Assembly: GCF_023349185.1 (NCBI RefSeq)
Contig: NZ_JAKIKY010000008.1
Span: forward strand, 62,001-126,000
Origin: Shewanella aquimarina
GTDB taxonomy: Bacteria; Pseudomonadota; Gammaproteobacteria; Enterobacterales; Shewanellaceae
Direction: 5' to 3'
Length of the DNA: 64,000 nucleotides
Both the position numbers and the translations under genes were made by a program. Of this stretch, positions 19,394 through 30,420 are shown piece by piece. The number at the start of each line of letters is the position of its first letter. Position 1 is the first letter of the stretch. The notes under the pieces are model-generated. The model was given only the letters and a program-made list of their open reading frames with translations, ran no database searches and was not told where the DNA came from.

Positions 19394-19885
19394 ATGGAAA
19401 ACCAGACACGGGTCGACAGCGAGCTGATGCAGGCCTACGGCAAGATGATCGCCATAGTGGTGCTCTTGCTCATCTTGGGGGTACTGGGTTACGGTTATTT
19501 TGCCAAGGTGGATCAGGTCTCTTCTCAGGGGCTGAAGCTGGAGCACAGCCGCCTGCTGAATGTGCTGGCCATGGTGCGCTCTCAGTGGTTGGTGCAGGGG
19601 CGCCCCGCTGAGATGCATCTCGACTGGTCCACGGCCATGGAACTCAGGGACGGTGAGCAACCCCTGATCAAGATGAGTGATCAGGGGTGCCCAACCTTAG
19701 ACAAGATAACCCAGGAAAGCTGCAAGACCCTCTGGTGGCAGCTGTTGGGTGGACGCGACGATTTAGCCAAAATTGTTACACAAGCGGACCAGGTCGGAGA
19801 GGTTTGTAGTTATATTGCTAATAACGGTGATCGTTTGAGTTATCAACTCAATAGCGGGCGTGTTATTTTTTTGACTGATCTTTGA
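19394..19885 (+). CDS. mshF: MSHA biogenesis protein MshF
   Basis: A 163-residue bitopic protein with a cytoplasmic start MENQTRVDSELM, one transmembrane helix (about residues 18-36) and a periplasmic domain containing conserved cysteines. The ATG at 19394 is preferred over the open upstream extension because GGGAG lies 8 bases before it and the upstream codons overlap mshG. It has no well-defined biochemical role; the gene is constant between mshG and mshB in msh clusters. Composition becomes more AT-rich toward its 3' end. Confidence 0.85.
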   Translation: MENQTRVDSELMQAYGKMIAIVVLLLILGVLGYGYFAKVDQVSSQGLKLEHSRLLNVLAMVRSQWLVQGRPAEMHLDWSTAMELRDGEQPLIKMSDQGCPTLDKITQESCKTLWWQLLGGRDDLAKIVTQADQVGEVCSYIANNGDRLSYQLNSGRVIFLTDL

Positions 19886-19958
19886 ATTTAGCAACTTCTA
19901 AGGTTTTATAATTTGCTGTAACTGCTAGAATTATCAGGATTATCTAAGGGAGATTTTT

Positions 19959-20594
19959 ATGAAAATGCGAGCCCAAAACATGGGAGTGAACCAGAGTGGT
20001 TTCTCTCTGATCGAATTGGTGATCGTTATCGTTATCCTGGGCATATTAGCGGCCACAGCGATTCCTCGTTTTTTAAATGTGACCGACGATGCAGAAGATG
20101 CTAGCGTAGATGGCGTAGCCGGTGGCTTGGCCACGGCGGTAAGCTTCGTGCGCTCACAGTGGGAGGTGGATGGTCGTAACAATGCCAATGTGGTCTTAGA
20201 TGGCACCCAGATCTCTCTCGATACTCGTTTCGGTTTTCCAACCGGATTAACCTCGGGAAGTGGTATCGTCAGTGCGACCGGCATGACAGATGCCGCCTGT
20301 CAGGAGGTATTTCAGAACATTCTGCAGGGCGCGCCGCGTAACGTGCTTTTTAATCAGGATGCCCGTAATCAGCGTTTTACCGCGCGGGTATTAGATGGCG
20401 CAGGGGGTAATGGGGTAGCCATAGATGGGACTCAGGTGAGCAACTTAGATCTCTGTGTCTACCATCAGGTAACCTCCTTGGTATTAAACACCACCACAGG
20501 GGTGCCGACACCAGCACCGGATCTGGCGACCGCCAATGCCAAAGGCATACTGTACAACCCAGGCACAGGCCAGGTGCTCAGCTTTACCAATTGA
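19959..20594 (+). CDS. mshB: MSHA minor pilin MshB
   Basis: A type IV prepilin of 211 residues: leader MKMRAQNMGVNQSG, cleavage before FSLIELVIV, then the hydrophobic alpha-1 helix that packs in the pilus core, with Glu5 of the mature protein present. The C-terminal domain is globular with a cysteine pair (DAACQEV and LDLCVYH). GGGAG lies 7 bases before the ATG. It precedes the major pilin genes, so it may be a minor pilin needed for pilus initiation, as proposed for Vibrio MshB. Confidence 0.92.
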   Translation: MKMRAQNMGVNQSGFSLIELVIVIVILGILAATAIPRFLNVTDDAEDASVDGVAGGLATAVSFVRSQWEVDGRNNANVVLDGTQISLDTRFGFPTGLTSGSGIVSATGMTDAACQEVFQNILQGAPRNVLFNQDARNQRFTARVLDGAGGNGVAIDGTQVSNLDLCVYHQVTSLVLNTTTGVPTPAPDLATANAKGILYNPGTGQVLSFTN

Positions 20595-20668
20595 TCTAGT
20601 CCCTTGCCCTGGCGAGGTAGATAAAATTTTACATAAGTTAGCAGAAGCGACAATAACAAGGGTACGAC

Positions 20669-21175
20669 ATGAAGAAGCAAAACGGCTTTACGCTGATCGA
20701 GTTAGTGGTTGTGATCATCATCTTGGGGATTCTGGCCGTTACCGCAGCGCCTAGGTTTATTAACTTACAGAGCGATGCGCGTCTATCTGCATTGGAAGGG
20801 ATGAAAGCTTCCATACAAGGGGCTAATTCACTGGTGTATTCCAAAGCAGCGATTGCTGGAAAAGAGAAAGGGGGAACTGGTGGTGCGGCAACTTTGGATA
20901 TAGGTACAGGAACAGATATAAATATTGTTTACGGTTACATGAAAGCGACTGAAGCAGATTTTGAGAATGGATTAGACGTCACTTTCGCTGCAGGTGCTGA
21001 TGGTAAGCCAACATCCACAACGGCAACCGATGAATGGATTATCAAGGAAGAAACCTCAAAGGTAACTATATGGCAAAAAGGGGCTCCAGCCGCCTGTAAG
21101 TTGGAATATACCCAAGCGACAAGTTCCAGTGCTGGCCCTACATTTGCAGCAATGCCAACGACTTCAAATTGTTAA
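20669..21175 (+). CDS. mshA: MSHA major pilin, first tandem copy (MshA)
   Basis: Type IV pilin of 168 residues with the short leader MKKQNG and mature start [16 protein letters not shown], the MSHA signature. The core [18 protein letters not shown] is followed by a variable C-terminal half with the usual disulphide pair (AACKLEYTQ and TTSNC at the end). The ATG has AAGGG 7 bases upstream. The 3' half uses many AT-rich codons unlike the flanking msh genes. The next gene is a second closely related pilin 16 bases away, and both are followed by one terminator, so they are likely co-transcribed and strongly expressed. Confidence 0.95.
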   Translation: MKKQNGFTLIELVVVIIILGILAVTAAPRFINLQSDARLSALEGMKASIQGANSLVYSKAAIAGKEKGGTGGAATLDIGTGTDINIVYGYMKATEADFENGLDVTFAAGADGKPTSTTATDEWIIKEETSKVTIWQKGAPAACKLEYTQATSSSAGPTFAAMPTTSNC

Positions 21176-21191
21176 ATTATAGGAATATTAA

Positions 21192-21683
21192 ATGAATCAA
21201 CAGAAAGGTTTTACACTAATCGAATTAGTGGTGGTTATTATCATTTTAGGGATTCTGGCGGTGACCGCCGCACCTAAGTTCATTAATTTGCAGAGTGATG
21301 CGCGTGTTTCGGCTTTGCAAGGTGTAAAAGGTGCATTGCAAGGGGCGAACTCCCTTTATTATTCCAAGGCAGCCATTGCTGGAATTGAAAAAACTGCTGC
21401 TACTGCGGCTGATTCGAATGCCACACCACCAACTACAGGAACGGTAGTTGAAGGTGTGACCCTAAATTATGGTTATATTCAGGCTACGCAAGCTGAGATT
21501 ACCGCTGCATTGGAGATCACCGCTGCAGATTGGACATTTACAGCGGTTACCGATTCAGTTCCTGCAGCAATCGAAATTTCTCAGAAGGATGCACCTACTA
21601 GTTGTAAGTTTACTTATACTCAGGCTAAGGATGCATCGACACCACCTATATATGGTGCTATTCCGGCGGCAAGTGATTGCTAA
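21192..21683 (+). CDS. MSHA major-type pilin, second tandem copy
   Basis: A 163-residue pilin starting MNQQKG with mature N-terminus [16 protein letters not shown]. The first 65 or so residues are nearly identical to the preceding MshA ([31 protein letters not shown]), while the C-terminal half diverges ([16 protein letters not shown]) yet keeps the cysteine pair TSCKFTYTQ and ASDC. It is therefore a paralogue from tandem duplication with a changed surface. Which copy is the main subunit cannot be told from sequence. A strong terminator follows 14 bases after the stop. Confidence 0.94.
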   Translation: MNQQKGFTLIELVVVIIILGILAVTAAPKFINLQSDARVSALQGVKGALQGANSLYYSKAAIAGIEKTAATAADSNATPPTTGTVVEGVTLNYGYIQATQAEITAALEITAADWTFTAVTDSVPAAIEISQKDAPTSCKFTYTQAKDASTPPIYGAIPAASDC

Positions 21684-21696
21684 ATATTACACTTCT

Positions 21697-21722
21697 AAAG
21701 GCCTGCATTGCAGGCCTTTTTT
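21697..21722 (+). terminator. Rho-independent terminator after the tandem pilin genes
   Basis: AAAGGCCTG (21697-21705) pairs with CAGGCCTTT (21711-21719), 5-base loop, followed by T residues. It splits the msh cluster into an upstream unit ending at the pilins and a downstream mshC-Q unit, so the latter needs read-through or its own promoter in 21723-21826. Confidence 0.92.
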
Positions 21723-21826
21723 GTCTCTGCAGTGAGACTAATTACTGAAATCGATGGCAATATTTGCCATACTCTGTAGGTTATTAGAAAGTTTAACGCT
21801 ATCAGCGTGTTGCAGCTGGGGTGTCG

Positions 21827-22276
21827 ATGAATAAACAACAAGGTTTTACCCTTGTAGAGCTGGTTACAACCATCATCTTGATTGCCATTCTTTCTGTGGT
21901 GGTCTTGCCGCGCTTCTTTACCGCCTCAAGCTACAGCGCTTATACCCTCAGAGACGAACTGATTAGCGAGCTCAGACGGGTACAGCTGATGGCCCTCAAT
22001 AATCTGGATCGCTGCTACAAGGTGAGTGTGACAGAAGCGGCCTATCGCGCCGATATCTATGGCGCCGACTGCAACAGCCTGACGGTCACAGGCAATGCCC
22101 AGTCGCTACCCCGGCAGACAAGTCTGAGCCTAGGTGGGGCGAACAGCTTTACCCTGGCATTCGATCGCGATGGTCGGTTGACCGGAAGCTGCGCGTCGGG
22201 TTGTACCATCAAGGTCGCCGCCGATGAAACCTTAGATCTTACTATCGAGAGTCAGGGGTATATTCATGGACGCTAG
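21827..22276 (+). CDS. mshC: MSHA minor pilin MshC
   Basis: A 149-residue prepilin: leader MNKQQG, mature FTLVELVTTIILIAIL, then a short globular domain with cysteines DRCYKV, GADCNSL and the pair SCASGC. Start ATG 21827 is taken because GGGG lies just upstream and it gives a leader like those of its neighbours; an in-frame GTG at 21821 would add two residues. It opens the second msh unit after the pilin terminator and overlaps mshD by 11 bases. Confidence 0.88.
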   Translation: MNKQQGFTLVELVTTIILIAILSVVVLPRFFTASSYSAYTLRDELISELRRVQLMALNNLDRCYKVSVTEAAYRADIYGADCNSLTVTGNAQSLPRQTSLSLGGANSFTLAFDRDGRLTGSCASGCTIKVAADETLDLTIESQGYIHGR

Positions 22277-22817
22277 CAGAGCCACATCACCAAGGCGCGC
22301 CTCTGGCTTTACCCTGATCGAGTTGGTCGTGGGCATGATAGTGCTGGGCATCGCCCTGGTTATGCTCACCAGCATGCTGTTCCCCCAGGCGGATCGTGCC
22401 GCCGAGACGCTACACAGGGTGCGCTCTGCCGAGCTGGCCCATTCCCTGCTCAACGAGATCTGGGGCAAGCGTTACGATCAGAACAGCAATCCCAATGGCG
22501 GCGTGCCCGCCTGTGGCGCGGCGGCTAGGCCAGACCTCGGATTGCCAGCAGGGCTGCCCTGTACAGACCAAGCCAACTTTGGCGCGGGCGGACTCGATCG
22601 CAATGCCTATCGCGATGTGGATGACTATCATGGCCTGACCCAGGGCAGCAAGATGCTCAACTCGGATCGCACCTATGCTCAGGAATATATTAACTACCAG
22701 CTATCAGTCAGCGTCACCTATCCCGGCAGCGACAAGAACAGTAAGCTGGTGGCGATCAATGTGACCACACCCAGTGGCGAGGTGATCACCTATCATGCAC
22801 TGCGGAGTAACTACTGA
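22266..22817 (+). CDS. mshD: MSHA minor pilin MshD
   Basis: A 183-residue prepilin with a longer leader (MDASRATSPRRASG) and mature start [17 protein letters not shown]. The C-terminal region has a GspI/PilV-like architecture, with ETLHRVRSAELAHSLLNEI and a cysteine pair PACGAA and LPCTDQ. The ATG lies within the end of mshC, with AGGGG 8 bases upstream. The stop overlaps the mshO start by one base, so the mshC-Q genes are tightly coupled. Confidence 0.88.
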   Translation: MDASRATSPRRASGFTLIELVVGMIVLGIALVMLTSMLFPQADRAAETLHRVRSAELAHSLLNEIWGKRYDQNSNPNGGVPACGAAARPDLGLPAGLPCTDQANFGAGGLDRNAYRDVDDYHGLTQGSKMLNSDRTYAQEYINYQLSVSVTYPGSDKNSKLVAINVTTPSGEVITYHALRSNY

Positions 22818-23614
22818 TGCGGCTGCAAACTAACAAGGGTTTTACCTTGGTGGAGATGGTGACCGTTATCATCATACTCGGTATCCTGGTGGTCGGCGTG
22901 AGCAGCTTCGTCATCTTGGGCACCCGTATCTTTGTCGAGTCCAGCTCGGTGGATCAGGTGTTGAGCCAGAGTCGTTTCGTGATTGAGCGTATGACGCGGG
23001 ATCTGCGTAATGCCCTGCCAAATAGCATCCGGGTGGGCAGCCCCAGTGGCGCGCAGTGCATAGAGTTTATGCCTATCACCGCCAGCGCCAGCTATATTAG
23101 CCTGCCGATTGCGCCAGGGGCTGCGGCCGATACTGGCAGCATCATGTTGCCTGCGCAGGGAGTAAACCTGGCCCATAAGATAGTTGTGTATCCGCTATCG
23201 CCCGGTCAGCTCTATCAAGACAGCCCATCGAGTACAGAGGGGCGTATATTCGATGTTAAACAGCTGAGTGGTAATCAGATCAAATTTAACGATTCACTGC
23301 GTTTCGATGAGGTATCGCCTCAGAAGCGCTATTTCATGGTCAATGGTGCCGTGAGTTATTGCTTCTTAAGCAGTGGCGATATCAGGCGTTACGACGGCTA
23401 TGGGGTTCAGACCAGCCAGCCGACACCCGCGCAGATGGGGACGGGCGCCTTGATGGGCCAGTATGTGGTCAATAATCTAGGTAGCGAGGCGCCGATTCAC
23501 TACACGCCTGGCACTCTGGTTAACAATGCCGTGGTGCAGCTGTCGCCCCGGTTTGAAGTGAATGGCCAGACCTTTCAATATCAACATCAGGTGCAGGTGA
23601 TCAATGTTCCTTAA
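22817..23614 (+). CDS. mshO: MSHA minor pilin MshO
   Basis: A 265-residue prepilin (leader MRLQTNKG, mature [17 protein letters not shown]) with a PilW/GspJ-like middle: SSVDQVLSQSRFVIERMTRD and LRNALPNSIRVG. It is the largest of the minor pilins here and, with MshC, D and P, probably forms the pilus tip complex. It shares 11 bases with mshP. Confidence 0.88.
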   Translation: MRLQTNKGFTLVEMVTVIIILGILVVGVSSFVILGTRIFVESSSVDQVLSQSRFVIERMTRDLRNALPNSIRVGSPSGAQCIEFMPITASASYISLPIAPGAAADTGSIMLPAQGVNLAHKIVVYPLSPGQLYQDSPSSTEGRIFDVKQLSGNQIKFNDSLRFDEVSPQKRYFMVNGAVSYCFLSSGDIRRYDGYGVQTSQPTPAQMGTGALMGQYVVNNLGSEAPIHYTPGTLVNNAVVQLSPRFEVNGQTFQYQHQVQVINVP

Positions 23615-24041
23615 TCGATCAAGCCAACGAGGCAGCGCCCTAGTGATAGGTATCTTCATCATTACCGTGATGTTTCTGATGGCGGCTGCGCTCATCAATA
23701 TCGTCAGCGATGCCGATGAGGGGGTAAACCTGGAGGTCTTGGCGACACGCGCTTTTGCCGCGGCGAACAGCGGTGCCGATGCTGCCATGGCGCAGCTATT
23801 TCCCTTAAGCGGCGTTGTGGTGGGATGCTCTAGCGTCTCTGCCAGCTGGACGCCGCCTGATGTGGTAGGCTTTCATGGCTGTAGCGTGACGTTAAGTTGC
23901 AATCAGACCACAGTGACGATTGGGAGTGAGAGTGTAACCCAATATCTTATCGGCAGCGAGGCGACCTGCGCCGTGGGCAGCTGTGATGGCGACGCCTGTC
24001 TGCGTGTCAATCGTAAGGTGGAGGTAGAGGCCCGTGACTAA
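23604..24041 (+). CDS. mshP: MSHA biogenesis protein MshP (PilX-like)
   Basis: A 145-residue protein starting MFLNRSSQRGSALVIGIF. It has a PilX/GspK-type N-terminus in which the prepilin FTLIE is replaced by SALVIGIFIITV; the following helix and the ALINIVSDADEGVN segment match the family. Several cysteines in the C-terminal half (VGCSS, HGCSV, LSCNQ, ATCAVGSC) suggest disulphides. Prepilin cleavage is possible after the Gly at residue 10, but Glu5 is absent. It overlaps mshQ by 8 bases. Confidence 0.84.
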   Translation: MFLNRSSQRGSALVIGIFIITVMFLMAAALINIVSDADEGVNLEVLATRAFAAANSGADAAMAQLFPLSGVVVGCSSVSASWTPPDVVGFHGCSVTLSCNQTTVTIGSESVTQYLIGSEATCAVGSCDGDACLRVNRKVEVEARD

Positions 24042-26751
24042 ATTATTTCAGTGCTTCTTGGGCTGCCTACTCTATCTGTTTTTTTCTACGGCTGTTCTCG
24101 CCGTGCCTCAGTGTGATGCGATCTTTACCGACCCACCTTCAGGTAACCATTTCCCAAATGGTATATGGCCTCCTGATAATTTGGAGCCTACTCGAGGAAA
24201 TCTTACATGTCGAAAGCAGGGGCGATCTACCTATTGTTCACCAAGCTATTATAGTTTCTCTCCGGGAGATTATAATTTTTCCACGGGCAGTTTTAGTCAC
24301 GGAAGCTATGTGGCAACAAACGGTGCCAGTACTCGCTTATATTTTGATGATTTATATTTAAACCAAGCAAGATTGAATCAGTTTGGTAATGCCGCTGATT
24401 TAGTTATTTATGTTCGAGGCAGTTTATCAATCGCTGGGCAGAATTACATAAATGGTATTGTTTATGTAGCGGGCAGTGTGTCAGTAACAGGCAATGCTTC
24501 GATCGATGGTGCTCTTGCCTCTGGCGGGGCAATGGTCATTAATGGTAATGGTAATGTCGATGTCGACCTGAGTGCCGTGGATGATGCCGACTTCGGTGGC
24601 ATGTGCAATAAGGGCGGGCCAAGTGTCGATCATTACCGGCTCGAATTTACCTCGGATGCGCTGAGCTGCGCCGCCAAAGACATACTGCTGCGGGCCTGTG
24701 TCAACGCCGACTGCTCGACTCAAGCGAGTGTCTCTTCGAGCGTCGAGTTAACCAAGAATGACAATAAATATGCCGATGTCGGCTTTACCGGATCGACTCA
24801 GACCCAGGTATGGCACCCTGATGGTGGCAGTGTGTTATTCGGCTTAGATGCCACGGCACCATCCGCGCCCTATCGCTGTTATATCGACGGTGCTCTGGTG
24901 GCTAATGCCCAGTGCCTGCTCGATTTTGCCGATACGGGATTCTATTTCGATGTGCCCGACAGCACCGCCTGTAAGACGGGTAACAGCTTTAACCTGTTTG
25001 CGGTGACCAAGGATACTCAGACGCAGCAGTGTAAGCCCCTGTTTGCCAACCAGACCAAGACGGTCAACTTCGGCTTCGATTATCTGCGCCCGGCCGTGGT
25101 CAACAATCCGGCCAAGCTTACCCTGAACAGCCTGTTATCCCCGACGGATACGGTAGTTATTGATGGCGGCGGCACTCAGACAGTGCAGGTGCATTTTAAC
25201 GGTGAAGGGGTTGCCAACCTGTCGGCCAACTACCCTGAAGCGGGCGTGGTGACGCTTAGCGCCGAATATAACCACACAGTTTCGCGTCCCGCCGGAGGCT
25301 CAGAGACGCTAGTGCTCACCCACAGTGATAGCTTTACCTCGGCGCCCGCCGGTTTTCATTTTGCCAATGTCAGTGCCAATGGGCGCTGTGATGCAGGCGA
25401 TCCCTATGATGCAGGCTGTAAGGTGCTGGCCGCGGCGGGGGAACCTTTTAGCATGCAGGTGACTGCGGCCTGTTGGCAGAGCGATGATGATAAGGATTTC
25501 GGTGACAATACTGCATTGCAAAACTTCGAGCATAATGGCCTGTCTGTGATCTCTCAGGTGGTACAGCCCGATACTGGGGTCAATGGCGTATTAGGCCGTG
25601 ATAGTTTGGCGTTCTCGCTATCATCTGGTGCCAGTGCCCAGATCATCAATGATCAAAGCTGGAGCGAGGTGGGCACTATGAAGGTAGCGCTTGGCAGCGA
25701 TGTCAGCTTTGAGGGAGTAACCATTCCCGCCAGCCACGCTAGCAGTGAGGTGTTTGGCCGTTTCACGCCAGCCTATCTAGGCATTACAGGCAATACCCCT
25801 GAGGCTGACCAGAGCTGCGGCACATTCACCTATCTGGATCAGCCCTTCGGCTTTAAAACGGGCGTCGAGCCAAAAATTGAGGTGGCGGGGTTAAATGCCC
25901 AAGATAAGGTGACCAGCAATTACCAGATCGGCGATTGGTGGCGTTATAAACATAGGGATGAGGCCGAGCGCAATCAGTGGGCTGAGCGCAGCTATCAAGA
26001 CAGCACCGGGTCTGCTGTGATTGGTGACAGTCAGGCGCCGGCACTCTCTGGACAGGTCAATTATCTTAGCTCTCCAAATGTCGCTGAGTTAATCGGCGCA
26101 GAGCCGAGTTACCAGCGCACCAAGACGCCGCTGGCTCCTTTTAATGCCGAGTTTGCTCTGGTTTTGTCGGCGCTGGACGTCAGCGATGAAGATGGTATCT
26201 GTTACCAAGATAACGTCACGGCCCCTTGCCGCGGATTTACCTTCAGCGATATCGGCGACGGTAAGGCCTTCGAGCTTCGCTATGGCCGCATGGTGCTGGA
26301 AAACGGCTATGGTCCTCAGTCCGAGAGCCTGCGTCTGCCGCTACGCAGCGAATATGTTTCCAGCGTGACAGCTGGCGTGCCGGTCTGGACATTAAATGGC
26401 GACGATAATTGCTCGATTTTTAATTCGCAGACCTCCTTAGATGCCGGCGAGACGGCAACCTCTGGCCTGTATCGCGTTCTTCCGCCGGGCTTCCCCGATC
26501 TGCAGGCCTATAGCGATAGCGGACTGTCGCTGCGAAGTGGCGCCTTACTGAATGGCTTGGGCAATCTCTATTTTGCCATCCCCAATCAAGCGGGCGAGGT
26601 GCCCCTCAAGCTGCATGTCGAGCCTTGGTTAAAGGGATACTGGAACTATCCAGGTAATGCCGCCGATACCCTGTTTGATCCCAGAGCAAACGCCTATTTT
26701 GGCACCTACCGTGGGCACGATAAGATCATCTATTGGCGGGAAGTAAAATAG
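24034..26751 (+). CDS. mshQ: MshQ, large exported MSHA-associated protein
   Basis: A 905-residue protein with GTG start and signal peptide (LFQCFLGCLLYLFFSTAVLA-VP). After a Cys-containing N-terminal segment comes a repetitive region (about 85-185) rich in Gly/Asn and valines with short beta repeats (VYVAGSVSVTGNASIDGAL), suggesting a right-handed beta-helix. The remaining about 700 residues are a DUF6701-type domain with many cysteines, ending YFGTYRGHDKIIYWREVK. Such proteins close msh operons and are thought to be surface adhesin-like or tip proteins, a role inferred from position. The first about 560 bases are clearly more AT-rich than the rest, hinting at a replaced N-terminal module. 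Confidence 0.88.
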   Translation: MTKLFQCFLGCLLYLFFSTAVLAVPQCDAIFTDPPSGNHFPNGIWPPDNLEPTRGNLTCRKQGRSTYCSPSYYSFSPGDYNFSTGSFSHGSYVATNGASTRLYFDDLYLNQARLNQFGNAADLVIYVRGSLSIAGQNYINGIVYVAGSVSVTGNASIDGALASGGAMVINGNGNVDVDLSAVDDADFGGMCNKGGPSVDHYRLEFTSDALSCAAKDILLRACVNADCSTQASVSSSVELTKNDNKYADVGFTGSTQTQVWHPDGGSVLFGLDATAPSAPYRCYIDGALVANAQCLLDFADTGFYFDVPDSTACKTGNSFNLFAVTKDTQTQQCKPLFANQTKTVNFGFDYLRPAVVNNPAKLTLNSLLSPTDTVVIDGGGTQTVQVHFNGEGVANLSANYPEAGVVTLSAEYNHTVSRPAGGSETLVLTHSDSFTSAPAGFHFANVSANGRCDAGDPYDAGCKVLAAAGEPFSMQVTAACWQSDDDKDFGDNTALQNFEHNGLSVISQVVQPDTGVNGVLGRDSLAFSLSSGASAQIINDQSWSEVGTMKVALGSDVSFEGVTIPASHASSEVFGRFTPAYLGITGNTPEADQSCGTFTYLDQPFGFKTGVEPKIEVAGLNAQDKVTSNYQIGDWWRYKHRDEAERNQWAERSYQDSTGSAVIGDSQAPALSGQVNYLSSPNVAELIGAEPSYQRTKTPLAPFNAEFALVLSALDVSDEDGICYQDNVTAPCRGFTFSDIGDGKAFELRYGRMVLENGYGPQSESLRLPLRSEYVSSVTAGVPVWTLNGDDNCSIFNSQTSLDAGETATSGLYRVLPPGFPDLQAYSDSGLSLRSGALLNGLGNLYFAIPNQAGEVPLKLHVEPWLKGYWNYPGNAADTLFDPRANAYFGTYRGHDKIIYWREVK

Positions 26752-28231
<1,480 letters not shown>

Positions 28232-28364
28232 TTCGGCCCAAATAAAATAGGCAGCAAGACTCTGGTTATCCTCTGGGCGAGACACAGCAACTGATGGCTC
28301 GCCGCCCCGACACCACAAGGTGAAAGGGTAAAGCGGGTACCGGGTTCGCTGCCTTAAGTGTTTT

Positions 28365-29246
28365 ATGAAACCTATTTTTGCCCGCGGTATTTCGAATCAA
28401 TTCAGGCTCACATTGGCAATTGTTTTGTCGGTGATCTTACTGGTGGCCAACGATAGGCTGGAGCCGGTTCGCCAATCTATCTCCTCTTTGCTCGGCCCCT
28501 TACAATACGTGGCCAATATTCCCGGTGTCGTGCTGGACTGGTCGGCCGAGAGTATCGCTACCCGCAACATGCTGGCCAAGCAAAACAAGCAGCTGCTCAG
28601 GCAGCAACTCTTGATGAGCGAGCGTCTGCAGCGTTTCGAGCACCTGAGACAGGAAAACGATCGTCTGCGCGCCTTGCTTGGCTCTCCGGTGCATATGGAC
28701 TCCAAGAAGATGGTGGCCGAGGTGATGGAGGTGGCCAGCGACCCCTTTCGTCACTATGTGGTACTCAACCATGGCGCCCGTAGCGGCGTATTCGTCGGTC
28801 AGCCGGTGGTGGATGCCCACGGCGTCGTCGGCCAGGTGGTGGAGATCAGCGAGCTGACCAGTCGGGTACTGCTGATCTCAGACGTGACTCACGCGATTCC
28901 GGTGCGGGTGACCCGCAACGATGTGCGTCTGGTGGCCCAGGGTATAGGTGAGCTCGATGAGCTCGAGCTGCGCCACGTGGCGAAGAGCACAGATCTCAGG
29001 GTCGGCGATCTCCTGGTCTCCTCAGGCCTGGGTAAACGTTTCCCCGAGGGCTACCCGGTGGCGCGTATCATGAAGGTCGAGCGCGATGATGGCCAGAGCT
29101 ATGCCACGGTAACCGCGCAGCCCCTGGCGGCGCTGGACCGTATTCGTTATCTGCTGTTGATCTGGCCAGACGGCAACCAGAGTGAATTGAGCGAGCCTCA
29201 AGCCGAGCCGCAAGCCGACGAGCCTAAAGCGGAGGAGACGCCATGA
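28365..29246 (+). CDS. mreC: Rod-shape determining protein MreC
   Basis: Bitopic protein of 293 residues linking MreB to the periplasmic wall synthases. Cytoplasmic start, one membrane helix (about 14-30), coiled coil (about 65-105, MLAKQNKQLLRQQLLMSERL) and the periplasmic beta-barrel pair with VVDAHGVVGQVVE and GDLLVSSGLGKRFPEGYPVA. The tail is Glu/Pro-rich ([17 protein letters not shown]). It overlaps mreD by 4 bases. Confidence 0.97.
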   Translation: MKPIFARGISNQFRLTLAIVLSVILLVANDRLEPVRQSISSLLGPLQYVANIPGVVLDWSAESIATRNMLAKQNKQLLRQQLLMSERLQRFEHLRQENDRLRALLGSPVHMDSKKMVAEVMEVASDPFRHYVVLNHGARSGVFVGQPVVDAHGVVGQVVEISELTSRVLLISDVTHAIPVRVTRNDVRLVAQGIGELDELELRHVAKSTDLRVGDLLVSSGLGKRFPEGYPVARIMKVERDDGQSYATVTAQPLAALDRIRYLLLIWPDGNQSELSEPQAEPQADEPKAEETP

Positions 29247-29731
29247 GCATGCATATTCCCCATGGACGTTGGGTGGTCTGGCTAAGCTTCCTGCTGGCCA
29301 TGTTGTTTCAGATCATGCCGCTGCCCGGCCTGGTCGAACCCTGGCGTCCCGACTGGTTGCTGCTGGTCATGATCTACTGGGCTATGGCACTGCCGCACCG
29401 TTATAACATCTTATCTGCCTGGTTACTGGGTGTGTTGCTGGACATCTTGCTGGGGGCTCACCTCGGCATACGCGCGCTCTCCATGTCGCTGGTGATCTAT
29501 GTGGTGGTGTTGCATTTCCAGCGGCTGCGTAACTTCCCCATGTGGCAACAGGCCCTGATGGTGGCTAGCCTGGTGTGTCTGCACCATCTGCTGGTGTTCT
29601 GGACACAGTTTGTGGTGAATGTGGCCAGCTTTGATGCCAGCCTGTTCCTGCCAGCCCTGTCGAGCCTGATCATCTGGCCTTGGGTATTTTGGATGCTGAG
29701 ACGCATTCGTCGTATTTATAAAGTGAGATAA
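29243..29731 (+). CDS. mreD: Rod-shape determining protein MreD
   Basis: A 162-residue polytopic membrane protein (about five helices) of the MreD family: [20 protein letters not shown], then [16 protein letters not shown]. It completes the elongasome membrane module with MreC. The start ATG overlaps the mreC stop; an ATG at codon 3 is also possible. maf follows two bases after the stop codon. Confidence 0.96.
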   Translation: MSMHIPHGRWVVWLSFLLAMLFQIMPLPGLVEPWRPDWLLLVMIYWAMALPHRYNILSAWLLGVLLDILLGAHLGIRALSMSLVIYVVVLHFQRLRNFPMWQQALMVASLVCLHHLLVFWTQFVVNVASFDASLFLPALSSLIIWPWVFWMLRRIRRIYKVR

Positions 29732-29733
29732 TC

Positions 29734-30321
29734 ATGCAACTGGTATTAGCCTCTGCCTCTCCCCGTCGTCGTGAGCTGCTGTTGCAGGTCGGCCTGGGCC
29801 AAGCTGAATTTAGTTTCGAGGCGCTGGCCGCCGATATCGATGAGAGCCATAGGGCCGGGGAAAGTGCCGCAGAGTTCGTGGTGCGTCTGGCGATTGAGAA
29901 GGCCAATGCCGGATTGGCGCTGTGGGGGCAATCGGATGCCGTGGTGCTGGGCTCAGATACTATAGTGGTATTAGAGGGGGCTATCTTAGGTAAACCTAAG
30001 GATGAAGCAGACGCCAGGCAGATGCTTAGTGCGCTTTCAGGTAAGCGCCATAGTGTGATGACGGCGGTGGCGGTGACCGATGGTCAGCGGACCCTGTCTC
30101 GATTAGTTGAAACTAAAGTGCAATTTTGCGGCCTAACAGAACAGGCTATCTTGGCTTATATCGCCACCGGCGAGCCTATGGATAAGGCCGGTGCCTACGG
30201 CATTCAGGGCCTGGGCGGCTGCTTTGTCGAGGCCATAGATGGCAGCTATTCGGCGGTAGTGGGCCTACCCCTGGTGGAAACCCGGGCGCTGCTGGCCGAG
30301 ATGAAGCTGTTATCCATTTAG
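29734..30321 (+). CDS. Maf-family nucleoside triphosphate pyrophosphatase (YhdE type)
   Basis: A 195-residue Maf protein: N-terminal [14 protein letters not shown], catalytic [11 protein letters not shown] (about 70-80), [13 protein letters not shown] and the C-terminal [26 protein letters not shown]. coli YhdE, encoded in the same mre neighbourhood, hydrolyses dTTP and UTP and related modified nucleotides, preventing their incorporation; the same activity is inferred here. It is tightly linked to mreD and followed by a 99-base gap before rng. Confidence 0.94.
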   Translation: MQLVLASASPRRRELLLQVGLGQAEFSFEALAADIDESHRAGESAAEFVVRLAIEKANAGLALWGQSDAVVLGSDTIVVLEGAILGKPKDEADARQMLSALSGKRHSVMTAVAVTDGQRTLSRLVETKVQFCGLTEQAILAYIATGEPMDKAGAYGIQGLGGCFVEAIDGSYSAVVGLPLVETRALLAEMKLLSI

Positions 30322-30367
30322 CATTTTACCCAGTAGATTGAGCCATTTAGGTGTAAATTGTTCTAAA

Positions 30368-30393
30368 ATTAACGGTCCGTTAGGGCCGTTAAT
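30368..30393 (+). other. Stem-loop between maf and rng
   Basis: ATTAACGGTCC (30368-30378) pairs with GGGCCGTTAAT (30383-30393), with one G-T pair and a 4-base loop. No T-run follows, so it is not a standard terminator; it may be a transcript-end or processing hairpin, or part of the rng leader 28 bases before its ATG. Confidence 0.45.
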
Positions 30394-30420
30394 GCATTAA
30401 TCATATTTAAGTGAGTAAGC

